Translations under genes and position numbers: made by a program
In this document: one piece after another, positions 42,975 to 51,629 of the stretch
How positions within the stretch are numbered: position 1 is the first letter of the stretch
Layout of the letters: each line of letters begins with the position of its first letter
Notes under the pieces: model-generated
Seen by the model: only the letters and a program-made list of their open reading frames with translations
Database searches by the model: none
Told to the model about the DNA's origin: nothing
NCBI GenBank assembly: GCA_943333125.1
Contig: CALQSB010000010.1
Location: forward strand, 17,538-81,537
DNA from: Chitinophaga pinensis
Lineage (GTDB): Bacteria; Bacteroidota; Bacteroidia; Chitinophagales; Chitinophagaceae
DNA: 64,000 nt
Direction of reading: 5' to 3'

Positions 42975-44168
42975 ATGATGAAATTTATCAAGTATTTATT
43001 AATTATTTTAGTTTTAGTGTTGATCTCCTATTTATATTTTGATTACAATGGTCCTGAAGAAATATTGTTAGAAAAATCAAATCTATTTGGATTTAAAGCT
43101 ACACATGCAAAAGATTTAATGATTCAGACTTCTGATGATTCAGGAAATATTTGGGCTTCACGTGGTATGATTATTTACAAGCTAGAAAAGGGAGCCGCTA
43201 AATTCAAACGTATAGCTCATGTACCAACCGGTTTTTCTGTTTTCTGGTTACGTAATTTTTCTATAATTCGTCAATTTACTATGCGTCCTGAATGCATTGA
43301 AATGGTAGCTTCATCCAAAGGGTCTATTTGCGCTATGTCAGCAGGAATAATATGGTTTAAAGCATACAATGAAAGAGAGTTTAAGCCTACTCATACTTTA
43401 AAGCATTATTCAAAGAAAAATCAGGGAATATTAAATAATGGAATTCTCCAAATGACAGATAGTACTTTATATTATGGAGAATATTTTAGAAATGAAAAAG
43501 GGAAAGAGAATGTTTGTGTTTATGAAAGCATCGATTTTGGGGATAGCTGGAATATTAAGTACACATTTACTCCTGGTGAAATAAGGCATATTCATGCAGT
43601 TCAAAAAGATATTTATTCTGGGAATGCCTGGATTTGTACCGGAGACAATGAAAAAAATTCAAAAATTGGATTTACAAATGATAATTTTAAAACAATCGAT
43701 ATCATTGGAACAAATTCAGAGAAATTTACTGCAACTCAACTAAGTTTTACACCTGAATATGTTTATTGGGGGTCAGATGGATTTAACCTTGAAGATTGTG
43801 GGATTTATCGTTGGAAAAGATCAAATAGGGAGCTAAGTAAACTTGTTACAGTTAGAGGCTGTGTTTTTTTTACTACAGTTCTTAAAAATGGGACGCTTAT
43901 TTTTACAACTGACAGAGAAGCAACTCCATTTGAAAATGATCTTTTTACTCGTATGGTTGTAATAGATAAAAATGGCAAATCAAAAGTATTTCGTTGTGGT
44001 ATTTGGAATAAAAGAGATGGTTTTTTTCGTCAATATGCTAAATTGAGAATGCCTCGTCAACAAAGTAATAGTCCTTATTTGATTTTATCTGTTTTGAAAC
44101 ATAAAGGTATTGATGATAATGATTTGTTTATCATTGAAGAAGATGAGATATTGAAAAATATGAATTGA
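42975..44168 (+). CDS. Membrane-anchored sialidase/BNR-propeller-like hypothetical protein
   Basis: A 397-residue protein with one N-terminal transmembrane helix (FIKYLLIILVLVLISYLYF) and an otherwise extracytoplasmic body. Repeated motifs such as DSGNIWASRGMIIY, SIDFGDSWNIKYTF, NAWICTGDNEKNSKIGFT and DGFNLEDCGIYRWKR resemble S-x-D-x-G-x-x-W Asp-box blades of BNR/sialidase-type beta-propellers. There are no clear sialidase active-site arginines, so enzymatic activity is not claimed. It has its own promoter inside the polysaccharide locus and is convergent with the SGNH/MBOAT pair. It might bind or modify the polymer (inference). Confidence 0.65.
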   Translation: MMKFIKYLLIILVLVLISYLYFDYNGPEEILLEKSNLFGFKATHAKDLMIQTSDDSGNIWASRGMIIYKLEKGAAKFKRIAHVPTGFSVFWLRNFSIIRQFTMRPECIEMVASSKGSICAMSAGIIWFKAYNEREFKPTHTLKHYSKKNQGILNNGILQMTDSTLYYGEYFRNEKGKENVCVYESIDFGDSWNIKYTFTPGEIRHIHAVQKDIYSGNAWICTGDNEKNSKIGFTNDNFKTIDIIGTNSEKFTATQLSFTPEYVYWGSDGFNLEDCGIYRWKRSNRELSKLVTVRGCVFFTTVLKNGTLIFTTDREATPFENDLFTRMVVIDKNGKSKVFRCGIWNKRDGFFRQYAKLRMPRQQSNSPYLILSVLKHKGIDDNDLFIIEEDEILKNMN

Positions 44169-44205
44169 TTGTGTTTAAATATTTTAAAAATTTGTTTTGC
44201 AATAT

Positions 44206-45138
44206 TTATTTTTTAATTGATGAATATTGATAACTATTTTTTATTTTCTCACAAATTATTTTTGAAAAAATAATTGCCCCATTGTTATTCATGTGCTGTA
44301 TATCACTAAATAATTTATTGTTGTTTTGAAATAAAGTATCTTCTGAAAAATTCCAAAATGGAATTTTTTCTGAGGAACATAAGTTATAACATATTTCGAT
44401 TCCTGGAGTGTTTTTCATTTTCAGGTAAATTGGAGAAAAAACAACAAAAACTTTAATGTTTGATTTTTTTGATAAAATTAAAAAATCTCTAAATGCATTG
44501 ATTTTATTTGAGTCAATGTCATTAATTAATTCAATATTTTGACTATCTATTTTTTCATTCCATGTAGTAAAAAGTGGTACATATCCTTTATCATCAATCT
44601 CTCTTTTTTTATTGATTTCCATATTTCCAATGGCTATTGTGAGGATTTTTGAATTGAAAGGATAAATTTGCGAAATTAATTTCACCTTTTCATAAGGGCT
44701 TTTTGATTCAATGGTTTTTCTTATTTCTTCATGAGATCCATAATATGGCAATATTGAAGACATTCTATCATAAGATTCTGCATCATATTCAAAGCCTCCT
44801 ACATAGTCTAATACAATTACTTTAGGAGTATATCTTTTTAAAATTGACTTCAATAGTGAAATTTGGTAAAAAATCCCATTGCCATCCCTCCCTGTATTAT
44901 AAAAACTCATGTTTAAAGAATCCTCAAAAACTTGTGGAACATAATGACGATTTGCTCTAGACCCACCAAAAATTAAAACTTCAGCTTTAGTTGAATCAAA
45001 AGAATAAGTTGTACGATAATGTAATCCAGATGTTTCTTTAAAATAAAAATATCTTAACGTTTTTCCTATTGAAAAATCAAGAATAAAAACAATAATTGTA
45101 ATTATCAATACATTGATAATGATTTTTTTAATTACCAT
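44206..45138 (-). CDS. SGNH-like membrane-anchored O-acetylation partner
   Basis: A 310-residue protein with an N-terminal transmembrane helix (IIINVLIITIIVFILDF). An SGNH-hydrolase-like body has a serine in LIFGGSRANRHYVP near residues 55-68 and a late D-x-x-H (SDIQHMNNNGA). This is how AlgJ/AlgX/DltD-type partners of MBOAT transferases look: they move acetyl groups to polysaccharide in the periplasm. The frame extends to 45177, overlapping the MBOAT gene, but ATG 45138, 4 bp after the MBOAT stop, gives the natural anchor. It is co-transcribed with the MBOAT gene. Confidence 0.72.
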   Translation of the reverse strand: MVIKKIIINVLIITIIVFILDFSIGKTLRYFYFKETSGLHYRTTYSFDSTKAEVLIFGGSRANRHYVPQVFEDSLNMSFYNTGRDGNGIFYQISLLKSILKRYTPKVIVLDYVGGFEYDAESYDRMSSILPYYGSHEEIRKTIESKSPYEKVKLISQIYPFNSKILTIAIGNMEINKKREIDDKGYVPLFTTWNEKIDSQNIELINDIDSNKINAFRDFLILSKKSNIKVFVVFSPIYLKMKNTPGIEICYNLCSSEKIPFWNFSEDTLFQNNNKLFSDIQHMNNNGAIIFSKIICEKIKNSYQYSSIKK

Positions 45139-45142
45139 ATGC

Positions 45143-46579
45143 CTAAAATTGGAAATAAATAAATTGTCCTCCATCAAATACTCCTATTAATAAAATGATG
45201 ATAATGATTATACTAAATGAAAGAATCCGAACCATTTTACTTTTGTTATTAAATAATAAAAACTTTTCCGGAGTAAATTCATCTGTAAAATCTTTTAAAA
45301 GCAACATTAATAATCCTAAAATACTAAAAATAAAAGTCGAAGGCTGTCCAATGAATAAAGAACCAGACGTTGTAAATATTTTGTAATAAACAACAAATGC
45401 GTCACTTAAATTAGAAACTTTACTAAATACTTGAGAGAAAGCAAATAAGATAAATGTGAAAGAAATTCCCCCAATAGTATACAGAAATTTCTTTTTTAAA
45501 TTGTATCGGGTTTCCAATAATTCTTTTTTCTTTATAGTTAAAGCCTCAAAGCTTAAAAACATTCCTTGTATTAACCCCCAAAAAATAAAATTCAATGTGG
45601 CTCCATGCCATACCCCACTTATCAGAAAAGTAAACATTAATGAAATTATGATGCCTCCAATTTTATATTTTCTAAGATTAAATGATAATGGAGTATAAAC
45701 ATAATCTGTAAGCCATGTAATTAACGAAATATGCCATCTTCTCCAAAATTCAGACATAGAAGTAGCTGAAAAAGGGCGATTAAAATTATGCATCACATTA
45801 ATACCTAATATTTTCGAAGTTCCAATTGCAATTAAAGAATACCCCCCAAGATCGGCATACATTTGAAATGGATAAAGCAATGATGCATAAAATAAAGATG
45901 TGCCATTATGATGTGAAATGTTTTTAAAAACAGCGTCTACGTATATATCCATTCTATCGGCTACAACAAGTTTCATAAAATATCCCCAAAGCATAAGTTT
46001 AAACCCTTCAGAGACCATGTTGTAATCTATTTTTTTGTTTGATTTAAATTGAGGTATCATGTTTTTAGCCCTCTCAATTGGACCCGATAAAATCAATGGA
46101 AAAAATGATACAAATAATGCTAAAATACCAATGTTCTTTTCAAATTCCACATCTTCATTATATACATCAATTGTATAGCCGATAGCCATAAAAGTGTAGA
46201 AAGAGATTCCAATGGGAAGAATTAATTTAATTTCTGGTAAAGGCCACCTAATATGCAGCCATTCTAACAAGTTGAAAATTTCGTTATTAATAGTCGAGAA
46301 GTATTTGAAAAAGAAGAGAGGTAACAAAATTAACATGATGTTAATTCTCATGTACATTTTTTTTCTGGAATCAGAATCATTCTGATTTATCAGACTAGTG
46401 AAAAAATATGTTGATAATGTTACACCTGCAAGTAACAATGCAAAAACAGGTTTTAAATTAATGTAAAAAAAGTAACTTGAAATTAGTAATAAAATCCATC
46501 TATTTTTGTTTGGAATAATCCAGTATAAAATAATTAAAAAGGGGAAAAATATTAAAAAATTTAAGGAAGTAAATACCAT
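45143..46579 (-). CDS. MBOAT family O-acyltransferase (AlgI-like)
   Basis: A 478-residue polytopic protein of the AlgI/DltB type, with about 11 helices. MBOAT signatures are SMSEFWRRWHISLITWLTDYVY and the catalytic histidine region SGVWHGATLNFIFWG. It transfers acyl groups, usually acetyl, across the inner membrane to a partner that modifies extracellular polysaccharide. That partner is the SGNH-like gene immediately downstream. The pair runs against the direction of the surrounding polysaccharide genes and probably forms a separate transcription unit acetylating the polymer. Confidence 0.93.
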   Translation of the reverse strand: MVFTSLNFLIFFPFLIILYWIIPNKNRWILLLISSYFFYINLKPVFALLLAGVTLSTYFFTSLINQNDSDSRKKMYMRINIMLILLPLFFFKYFSTINNEIFNLLEWLHIRWPLPEIKLILPIGISFYTFMAIGYTIDVYNEDVEFEKNIGILALFVSFFPLILSGPIERAKNMIPQFKSNKKIDYNMVSEGFKLMLWGYFMKLVVADRMDIYVDAVFKNISHHNGTSLFYASLLYPFQMYADLGGYSLIAIGTSKILGINVMHNFNRPFSATSMSEFWRRWHISLITWLTDYVYTPLSFNLRKYKIGGIIISLMFTFLISGVWHGATLNFIFWGLIQGMFLSFEALTIKKKELLETRYNLKKKFLYTIGGISFTFILFAFSQVFSKVSNLSDAFVVYYKIFTTSGSLFIGQPSTFIFSILGLLMLLLKDFTDEFTPEKFLLFNNKSKMVRILSFSIIIIIILLIGVFDGGQFIYFQF

Positions 46580-46951
46580 AATTATTGAAATTTGGATAAA
46601 TTTAAATCAACCAACACTCTTATGGAGTAGAAAAATACTATTTTAAGTTGATTTCTTAAATATGTGAAAAAATAAAACAGTATAAATCTATTAAAATTAA
46701 TTGATAATATTTATTTATCCAAATTATAGATTTATTCTTTATAGTGTATATTCATAAATTAAGTAAAAACAATTATTGTATGTATAAAGAAATAATAATC
46801 CCTTTATACATACAATAAATTTCGATAATGACGTTATTGTGGTGGATGGGTTAAAAAGAATATTTAATCCTTTCATCCAATTGAAAATATTTATTTTAAA
46901 ATCATTTAAAATATAAATATTATCTATATTTAAAATCTGAAACAGTTTTGA
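46580..46951. other. Divergent intergenic region with strong dyads
   Basis: The region is very AT-rich and contains no convincing gene. It holds a 17-bp perfect dyad at 46773-46818 and a near-palindrome AATATTTATTTTAAA (46886-46900) against 46905-46921. A TAAATTTC at 46816-46823 could be a plus-strand -7 element overlapping the first dyad. Confidence 0.5.
46773..46818. repeat. 17-bp perfect inverted repeat
   Basis: TTATTGTATGTATAAAG (46773-46789) and CTTTATACATACAATAA (46802-46818) are exact inverted copies separated by 12 nt. No T-run follows on either strand, so an operator or element end is more likely than a terminator. Confidence 0.75.
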
Positions 46952-48220
46952 ATGCTGATGAATCAACTTATTAAATACTTCGCTAAGAATAACTTTTATA
47001 CTGATTGGAAGATTAATTCGATTAATGATATAAGCAATCTTAACTCAGATCAATTATTGACCAAATACAATGAAAGATTTATTTTTCTATTCCAAAAAGC
47101 GTATAATAAATCTCCATTTTACAAAGAATTGTATCAAAAACATGGTATTCAACTAAATGACATCAACGATCTTAATGACATAAAAAAACTTCCTGTTGTC
47201 AATCGAGATATGATAAAAGACAGAGTAGAGGACATTTACAATAGTTTTAATTTTTTAAAAATCATTGGATTAACAAGTGGAACTTCAGGAAGCCCATTAA
47301 CTCTTTTCAGAACTATTTTTGATATTTCTACCGAACAGGCTTATATCAGACATTATCGAAATTCTCACGGATTTAGTTTTGGCCAGCCTCTCTTATCCAT
47401 TCGAGGCGCTCTTGGGAAAAATATACCATTTGAAAATTTCAAAAAGGCAAATACTTTATACATTTCAAGTCCTAATATTAATGAAAATACGATTGAAATG
47501 TATTATAGTATGATTGTCAAATTTAAACCTCGGGCAATTGAAGCCTTTCCAAGTTACATTTTTAAGTTATGCTTTGAGTTGCAAAAAAAAGGCCTTGAAT
47601 TAAAGGTTCCTATAGTGTTTACTTCATCTGAAACGCTTTATGGTTTTCAAAGAGAATTTGTGGAGTCCTATCTGGGCGCAACTATTTATGATTGGTATGG
47701 TAATGCAGAACGCAGTATTTTACTAGCACAAAATAATGATTTAATTTATAAACCATTACCGCTTTATTCTATAAATGAATTCGAAAAAGATCATATCATT
47801 ACAACAAATTTAATTAATACCAGTTTTCCTTTGATTAGATATGAAGTTCATGATATTGTAACCTTAAATTCTCAGGGTTTGATTAACGATAATCTTAATC
47901 CCGATATAATAAGCATTGAAGGTAGAGCAAGTGAGAATCTGCTTCTTAAAGATGGCAGTGTTGTAGGATGCATTGATCACGCTTTTAAAGGGGTTAAAAA
48001 TTTAGAAATTGCTCAGGTACATCAGTACAATGTAACAGATCCTTTAAATATAAAAATTGTAGTTACCGCTTCGTTTAGTAAAACAGATGAAGAACAATTG
48101 AAAACTAATTTCATTAGAATGGTCGGTGTAGAAACAGAATTGAAATTTACTTATTGTAAAAGAGAAGATTTGACTTTTACAAAAAACAAAAAATACAGAT
48201 TGATAATAAAAAATCCTTAA
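46952..48220 (+). CDS. CapK-like / phenylacetate-CoA ligase family adenylate-forming protein
   Basis: A 422-residue ANL-superfamily protein. The AMP-binding loop is IIGLTSGTSGSPLTLFR near residue 108, and VFTSSETLYGFQREFVE, YDWYGNAERSILL and PLIRYEVHDIV follow. Homologues called CapK occur in many capsule loci; substrates are not well established, though acyl or amino-acid activation for polymer decoration is plausible. There are alternative starts at 46952 and 46958. It opens the second plus-strand block of the locus and is divergent from the MBOAT gene. Confidence 0.87.
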   Translation: MLMNQLIKYFAKNNFYTDWKINSINDISNLNSDQLLTKYNERFIFLFQKAYNKSPFYKELYQKHGIQLNDINDLNDIKKLPVVNRDMIKDRVEDIYNSFNFLKIIGLTSGTSGSPLTLFRTIFDISTEQAYIRHYRNSHGFSFGQPLLSIRGALGKNIPFENFKKANTLYISSPNINENTIEMYYSMIVKFKPRAIEAFPSYIFKLCFELQKKGLELKVPIVFTSSETLYGFQREFVESYLGATIYDWYGNAERSILLAQNNDLIYKPLPLYSINEFEKDHIITTNLINTSFPLIRYEVHDIVTLNSQGLINDNLNPDIISIEGRASENLLLKDGSVVGCIDHAFKGVKNLEIAQVHQYNVTDPLNIKIVVTASFSKTDEEQLKTNFIRMVGVETELKFTYCKREDLTFTKNKKYRLIIKNP

Positions 48221-48251
48221 TTGGATGATTTTAATACAAGATTACCTCTGA

Positions 48252-49325
48252 ATGAATAAAAAACTGAATGTACTCATTGCCGGGCCTCTCCCCCCGCCTG
48301 CTGGTGGTATAAGTATTCACTTATCCAGACTTAATCATCTGTTGAAAGATGACTTTAATATAGACTTCATAGATGAATCAACTGAAAGAAAAGCATCATT
48401 TTACAATATAAAATCACTGAATTTATATCAGTACTTTAAAAGAATAATTTGTACTGATCTGTTTTTTATACATAGTGGAAATAAGTTGTTAAAGAAATTC
48501 CATATTTTATCTGGGAAACTATTAAGGAAAAAAATAGTGATTACACTTCATGGTTATGGTCCCAGAAGATCCCAACCTTTTAGATTTATAGATTCAATAA
48601 TTTATAATCTTGCGGATAAAATAATTCTTGTCAATTCAGACATCGAAAAAAAACTTCCGCTTTCAAAAAATAAATGTATTGTAAAGCATGCTTTTCTCCC
48701 CCCCGCTATGTCTACTGAACAAGATTTGCCTGGTTATATCATCAATCGGATTATAAAAGAAAGACAACAAGGGAAGATTATTATTTGTGCTAATGCTTCG
48801 AGACTGGATACCCATAACAACCAAGATCTTTATGGCCTTGATTTATGTGTCAATGTTATTAAAAATATGAACGAAAAAGGGATACATGTTTTTCTTTTGT
48901 TTACAGTTTCTTCATTAACAAATGGGAAAGAAAGGTTTGAAGAAGCACAAGAATTTATTTTAAAAAACAATTTGGGAAATAGCATGATACTTATCAATGA
49001 AAGGTTATCATTTGTGAAATTGATTGACAACTCAGACATTGTATTACGCCCAACAAATACTGATGGTGATGCATTGACAATAAGAGAAGGCTTGTATTTG
49101 AATAAGTCTGTATTGGCTTCTGATGTAGTTGAAAGGCCCAAAGGAACCCTGCTTTTTAAAAACAGGGACATTGCCGATCTAGAATCAAAATTATCAGATT
49201 TGGTAAATGAGTTAATTCAACAGTCCGATAAAAAAAATAATAATCAAGAGGAATCAATTTCTCAGCTTAAAGAATTTTACTTGACATTATTTTACTCTCT
49301 GTTTCAAAACAAAAAATCATATTAG
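48252..49325 (+). CDS. GT-B glycosyltransferase (GT4-like)
   Basis: A 357-residue protein starting MNKKLNVLIAGPLPPPAGGIS, the classical glycine-rich entry loop of GT4 enzymes. The C-terminal donor-like domain has IIICANASRLDTHNNQDLYG, and the DNSDIVLRPTNTDGDALTIREGLYL segment resembles the nucleotide-sugar recognition region. It is likely one of the sugar transferases building the repeat unit. It begins 31 bp after the CapK-like gene and ends 2 bp before the next gene, so the block is clearly co-transcribed. Confidence 0.83.
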   Translation: MNKKLNVLIAGPLPPPAGGISIHLSRLNHLLKDDFNIDFIDESTERKASFYNIKSLNLYQYFKRIICTDLFFIHSGNKLLKKFHILSGKLLRKKIVITLHGYGPRRSQPFRFIDSIIYNLADKIILVNSDIEKKLPLSKNKCIVKHAFLPPAMSTEQDLPGYIINRIIKERQQGKIIICANASRLDTHNNQDLYGLDLCVNVIKNMNEKGIHVFLLFTVSSLTNGKERFEEAQEFILKNNLGNSMILINERLSFVKLIDNSDIVLRPTNTDGDALTIREGLYLNKSVLASDVVERPKGTLLFKNRDIADLESKLSDLVNELIQQSDKKNNNQEESISQLKEFYLTLFYSLFQNKKSY

Positions 49326-49327
49326 TT

Positions 49328-50512
49328 ATGGAGGTTTCTAAAATAAATCATTCATTTAATAAATTGAAAAAATATTGTGAAATTAATTCATTCAAAGGAG
49401 ATGATCCTTATGATGGTTTAAATAGCAAGCTTTTTAATGCTATTCCTGGTTTAAATAAAATCAGGGTGATTAGATTGGCTTGGATTCAATTCTTTAAACG
49501 TTCTCCAGTTAATTTCAGAAGATTAGTAGGTATAAAGCATGATTATAATCCCAAAGCAATGGGATTATTCCTTTCTGCGTATTGTCAATTATACATACAC
49601 GATCAGAAGAAAGAATATCTGGAAAAAATAAATTTCTTCATAGAGAAGTTAAATGAACTTAAATCAGCAGGTTATTCAGGAGATTGCTGGGGTTATAATT
49701 TTGATTGGGAATCAAGAGCATTCTTTCAGCCTAAATTTACTCCAACTATTGTGCCATCCTGTTTTATTGCCAATGCACTACTTGATGCATATGAAATTAC
49801 AAACGATGAAAAATTATTAAAATCAGCTCGCAGCACTTGTGATTTCCTTTTAAAAGATTTAAATCGTACTGTTCAATCTGATGGAAGTTTTGCATTTTCC
49901 TATTCGCCATTGGATAGCAGTGTTGTTTATAATGCATCATTATTAGGAGCACGATTATTGGCTAGGGTTTATTCTATCAGCAATGAAAAAGAATTGATAG
50001 AAACATCCAGGCAAGTAGTTACTTATTGTTGTAATTGTCAAAAAGAAGATGGCTCTTGGGCATATAGTCCTTTACCATTTCATTTTTGGGTTGATAGTTT
50101 TCACACTGGATACAACCTTGAATGTATATCAGATTATATGAAATTTAGTGGTGATAATAGTTTCAAAGATTCACTTACAAAAGGTTTTGATTATTATATA
50201 AACACTTTTTTTACAAAAGAAGGAATTCCCCGTTGCTTTAATGATTCAACTTACCCAATTGATATTCATTCAGCTTCTCAATTAGCAATTACATTGAAAA
50301 AATGTGACAAGTTAGATGAATATAAAGAAGTTGTTGAAAATGTATTGAACTGGACAATTGACCATATGCAATCTAAAAAAGGATATTTTTTCTATAAATT
50401 ACATAAAAAATATTCTATTAAAATACCTTATATGAGATGGTCACAAGCTTGGATGTTCATTTCATTCTGTGTATATTTGAATCATTTCAAAAAAGAATCC
50501 GAAACCATATAA
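49328..50512 (+). CDS. Alpha/alpha-toroid-like protein of unknown function
   Basis: A 394-residue soluble protein with repeated helical hairpins, as in six-hairpin glycosidase-like or terpene-cyclase-like toroids. Recurrent W-G-Y/W-A-Y type motifs are seen: GYSGDCWGYNFDWESRAFF, TIVPSCFIANALLDAYEIT, KEDGSWAYSPLPFHFWVDSF and YMRWSQAWMFISFCVYLN. I cannot assign a family with confidence. A sugar-binding or lyase/isomerase role fits the location in a polysaccharide locus, between a GT4 gene and the DUF354 gene, but this is inference. There is no signal peptide, so it acts in the cytoplasm. Confidence 0.6.
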   Translation: MEVSKINHSFNKLKKYCEINSFKGDDPYDGLNSKLFNAIPGLNKIRVIRLAWIQFFKRSPVNFRRLVGIKHDYNPKAMGLFLSAYCQLYIHDQKKEYLEKINFFIEKLNELKSAGYSGDCWGYNFDWESRAFFQPKFTPTIVPSCFIANALLDAYEITNDEKLLKSARSTCDFLLKDLNRTVQSDGSFAFSYSPLDSSVVYNASLLGARLLARVYSISNEKELIETSRQVVTYCCNCQKEDGSWAYSPLPFHFWVDSFHTGYNLECISDYMKFSGDNSFKDSLTKGFDYYINTFFTKEGIPRCFNDSTYPIDIHSASQLAITLKKCDKLDEYKEVVENVLNWTIDHMQSKKGYFFYKLHKKYSIKIPYMRWSQAWMFISFCVYLNHFKKESETI

Positions 50513-50606
50513 CATGAAATAAGCTATATTTAAATTGCTTAATCCTAATAAATTATTATTATTTTAAGTTGGTTCATGTAACATAAATATCAAAACTAAA
50601 ACAACC

Positions 50607-51629
50607 ATGAAAATTTGGTTTGACCTCTCTAACTCGCCACATATAAACATGTTTCATGATCTAATAAAGGAACTTGAAGGCGAAGGACATGAAATTATTA
50701 TTACTTCAAGGCCATTGGGTAATACCATACAGCTTTTAGATCAAAAAGGATTAAAGCATACTGTAGTTGGTGATCATTATGGTAAAAATATATACAAAAA
50801 ACTTTTCGGCTATCCAATTAGGGTATTTCAACTAAGGAAATTTCTAAAAAAGAAGCGACCAGATCTTGCTGTTTCTCAAAGTTCATTTCACTCTCCTGTT
50901 GTAGCATTGCTTTTGGGAATTCCTTCAATTTATACGAATGATAATGAGCACGCAAAGGGAAATATTCCAAGTTTTTTAGCTGCTACCAAAATATTAATTC
51001 CAGAAAATCTTGCTATTGATAAAGTAGCTAAACATGGGGTTTCAGCAAAGAAAGTGATACAATACCCTGGTGTGAAAGAAGGTATTTTTTTATGGAGTAA
51101 GGGAGAGAAAATACAGCAGGCACGAAATAATAACAGTGAGGGCGTTAATATTTATTTCAGACCAGAAATGCAAACTGCACAATATTATAACGCCAGGCAA
51201 AATTTCTTAGATGATACCATTGTTGCTTTACAGCATAAATATAAAATTTGGGTACTACCCAGAGAGCCCGTTCAAGCTGCCTATTATAAGCAGGAAAAAT
51301 TCAATGCTGTAACAGTTGTGGACAATCCAATGGGATTTGAAAGCATTGCCTCAAAATGCACCATTTTCATTGGAGCCGGTGGATCAATGACCAGAGAAAT
51401 GGCAATATTAGGTATCCCCACAATTTCAGTGTATCAAGATGCGTTATTGCAGGTAGATGAATTCTTACTGCAAAAAGGTCTTGTATTACATGAACCAATG
51501 TTAACTGCAGAAAAGGTTGATGCATTCATAAATAGTTTGCAGGACAAGAAACCTTCACTTGAATTAATGGATAAAGGAAAAGAAGCATACCAATTATTTA
51601 AAAGAGAAATATTAAAATTTAAAAAGTAA
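50607..51629 (+). CDS. DUF354 family protein (GT-B-like)
   Basis: A 340-residue protein with the DUF354 N-terminus MKIWFDLSNSPHINMFHDLI and the glycine-rich loop IFIGAGGSMTREMAILGIPT near 249-268. It resembles UDP-GlcNAc 2-epimerase and MurG-type GT-B folds. DUF354 proteins are found in archaeal and bacterial surface-polymer clusters, frequently near WecB, and their reaction is not established. Its stop overlaps the start of the Gfo/Idh/MocA gene, showing tight coupling. Confidence 0.87.
   Translation: MKIWFDLSNSPHINMFHDLIKELEGEGHEIIITSRPLGNTIQLLDQKGLKHTVVGDHYGKNIYKKLFGYPIRVFQLRKFLKKKRPDLAVSQSSFHSPVVALLLGIPSIYTNDNEHAKGNIPSFLAATKILIPENLAIDKVAKHGVSAKKVIQYPGVKEGIFLWSKGEKIQQARNNNSEGVNIYFRPEMQTAQYYNARQNFLDDTIVALQHKYKIWVLPREPVQAAYYKQEKFNAVTVVDNPMGFESIASKCTIFIGAGGSMTREMAILGIPTISVYQDALLQVDEFLLQKGLVLHEPMLTAEKVDAFINSLQDKKPSLELMDKGKEAYQLFKREILKFKK

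Noticed and set aside
46739..46966. 75-codon minus-strand ORF in the MBOAT/CapK gap
   Set aside because: It consists of AT-rich low-complexity codons, overlaps two dyads and the CapK start, and lacks a plausible fold or promoter.
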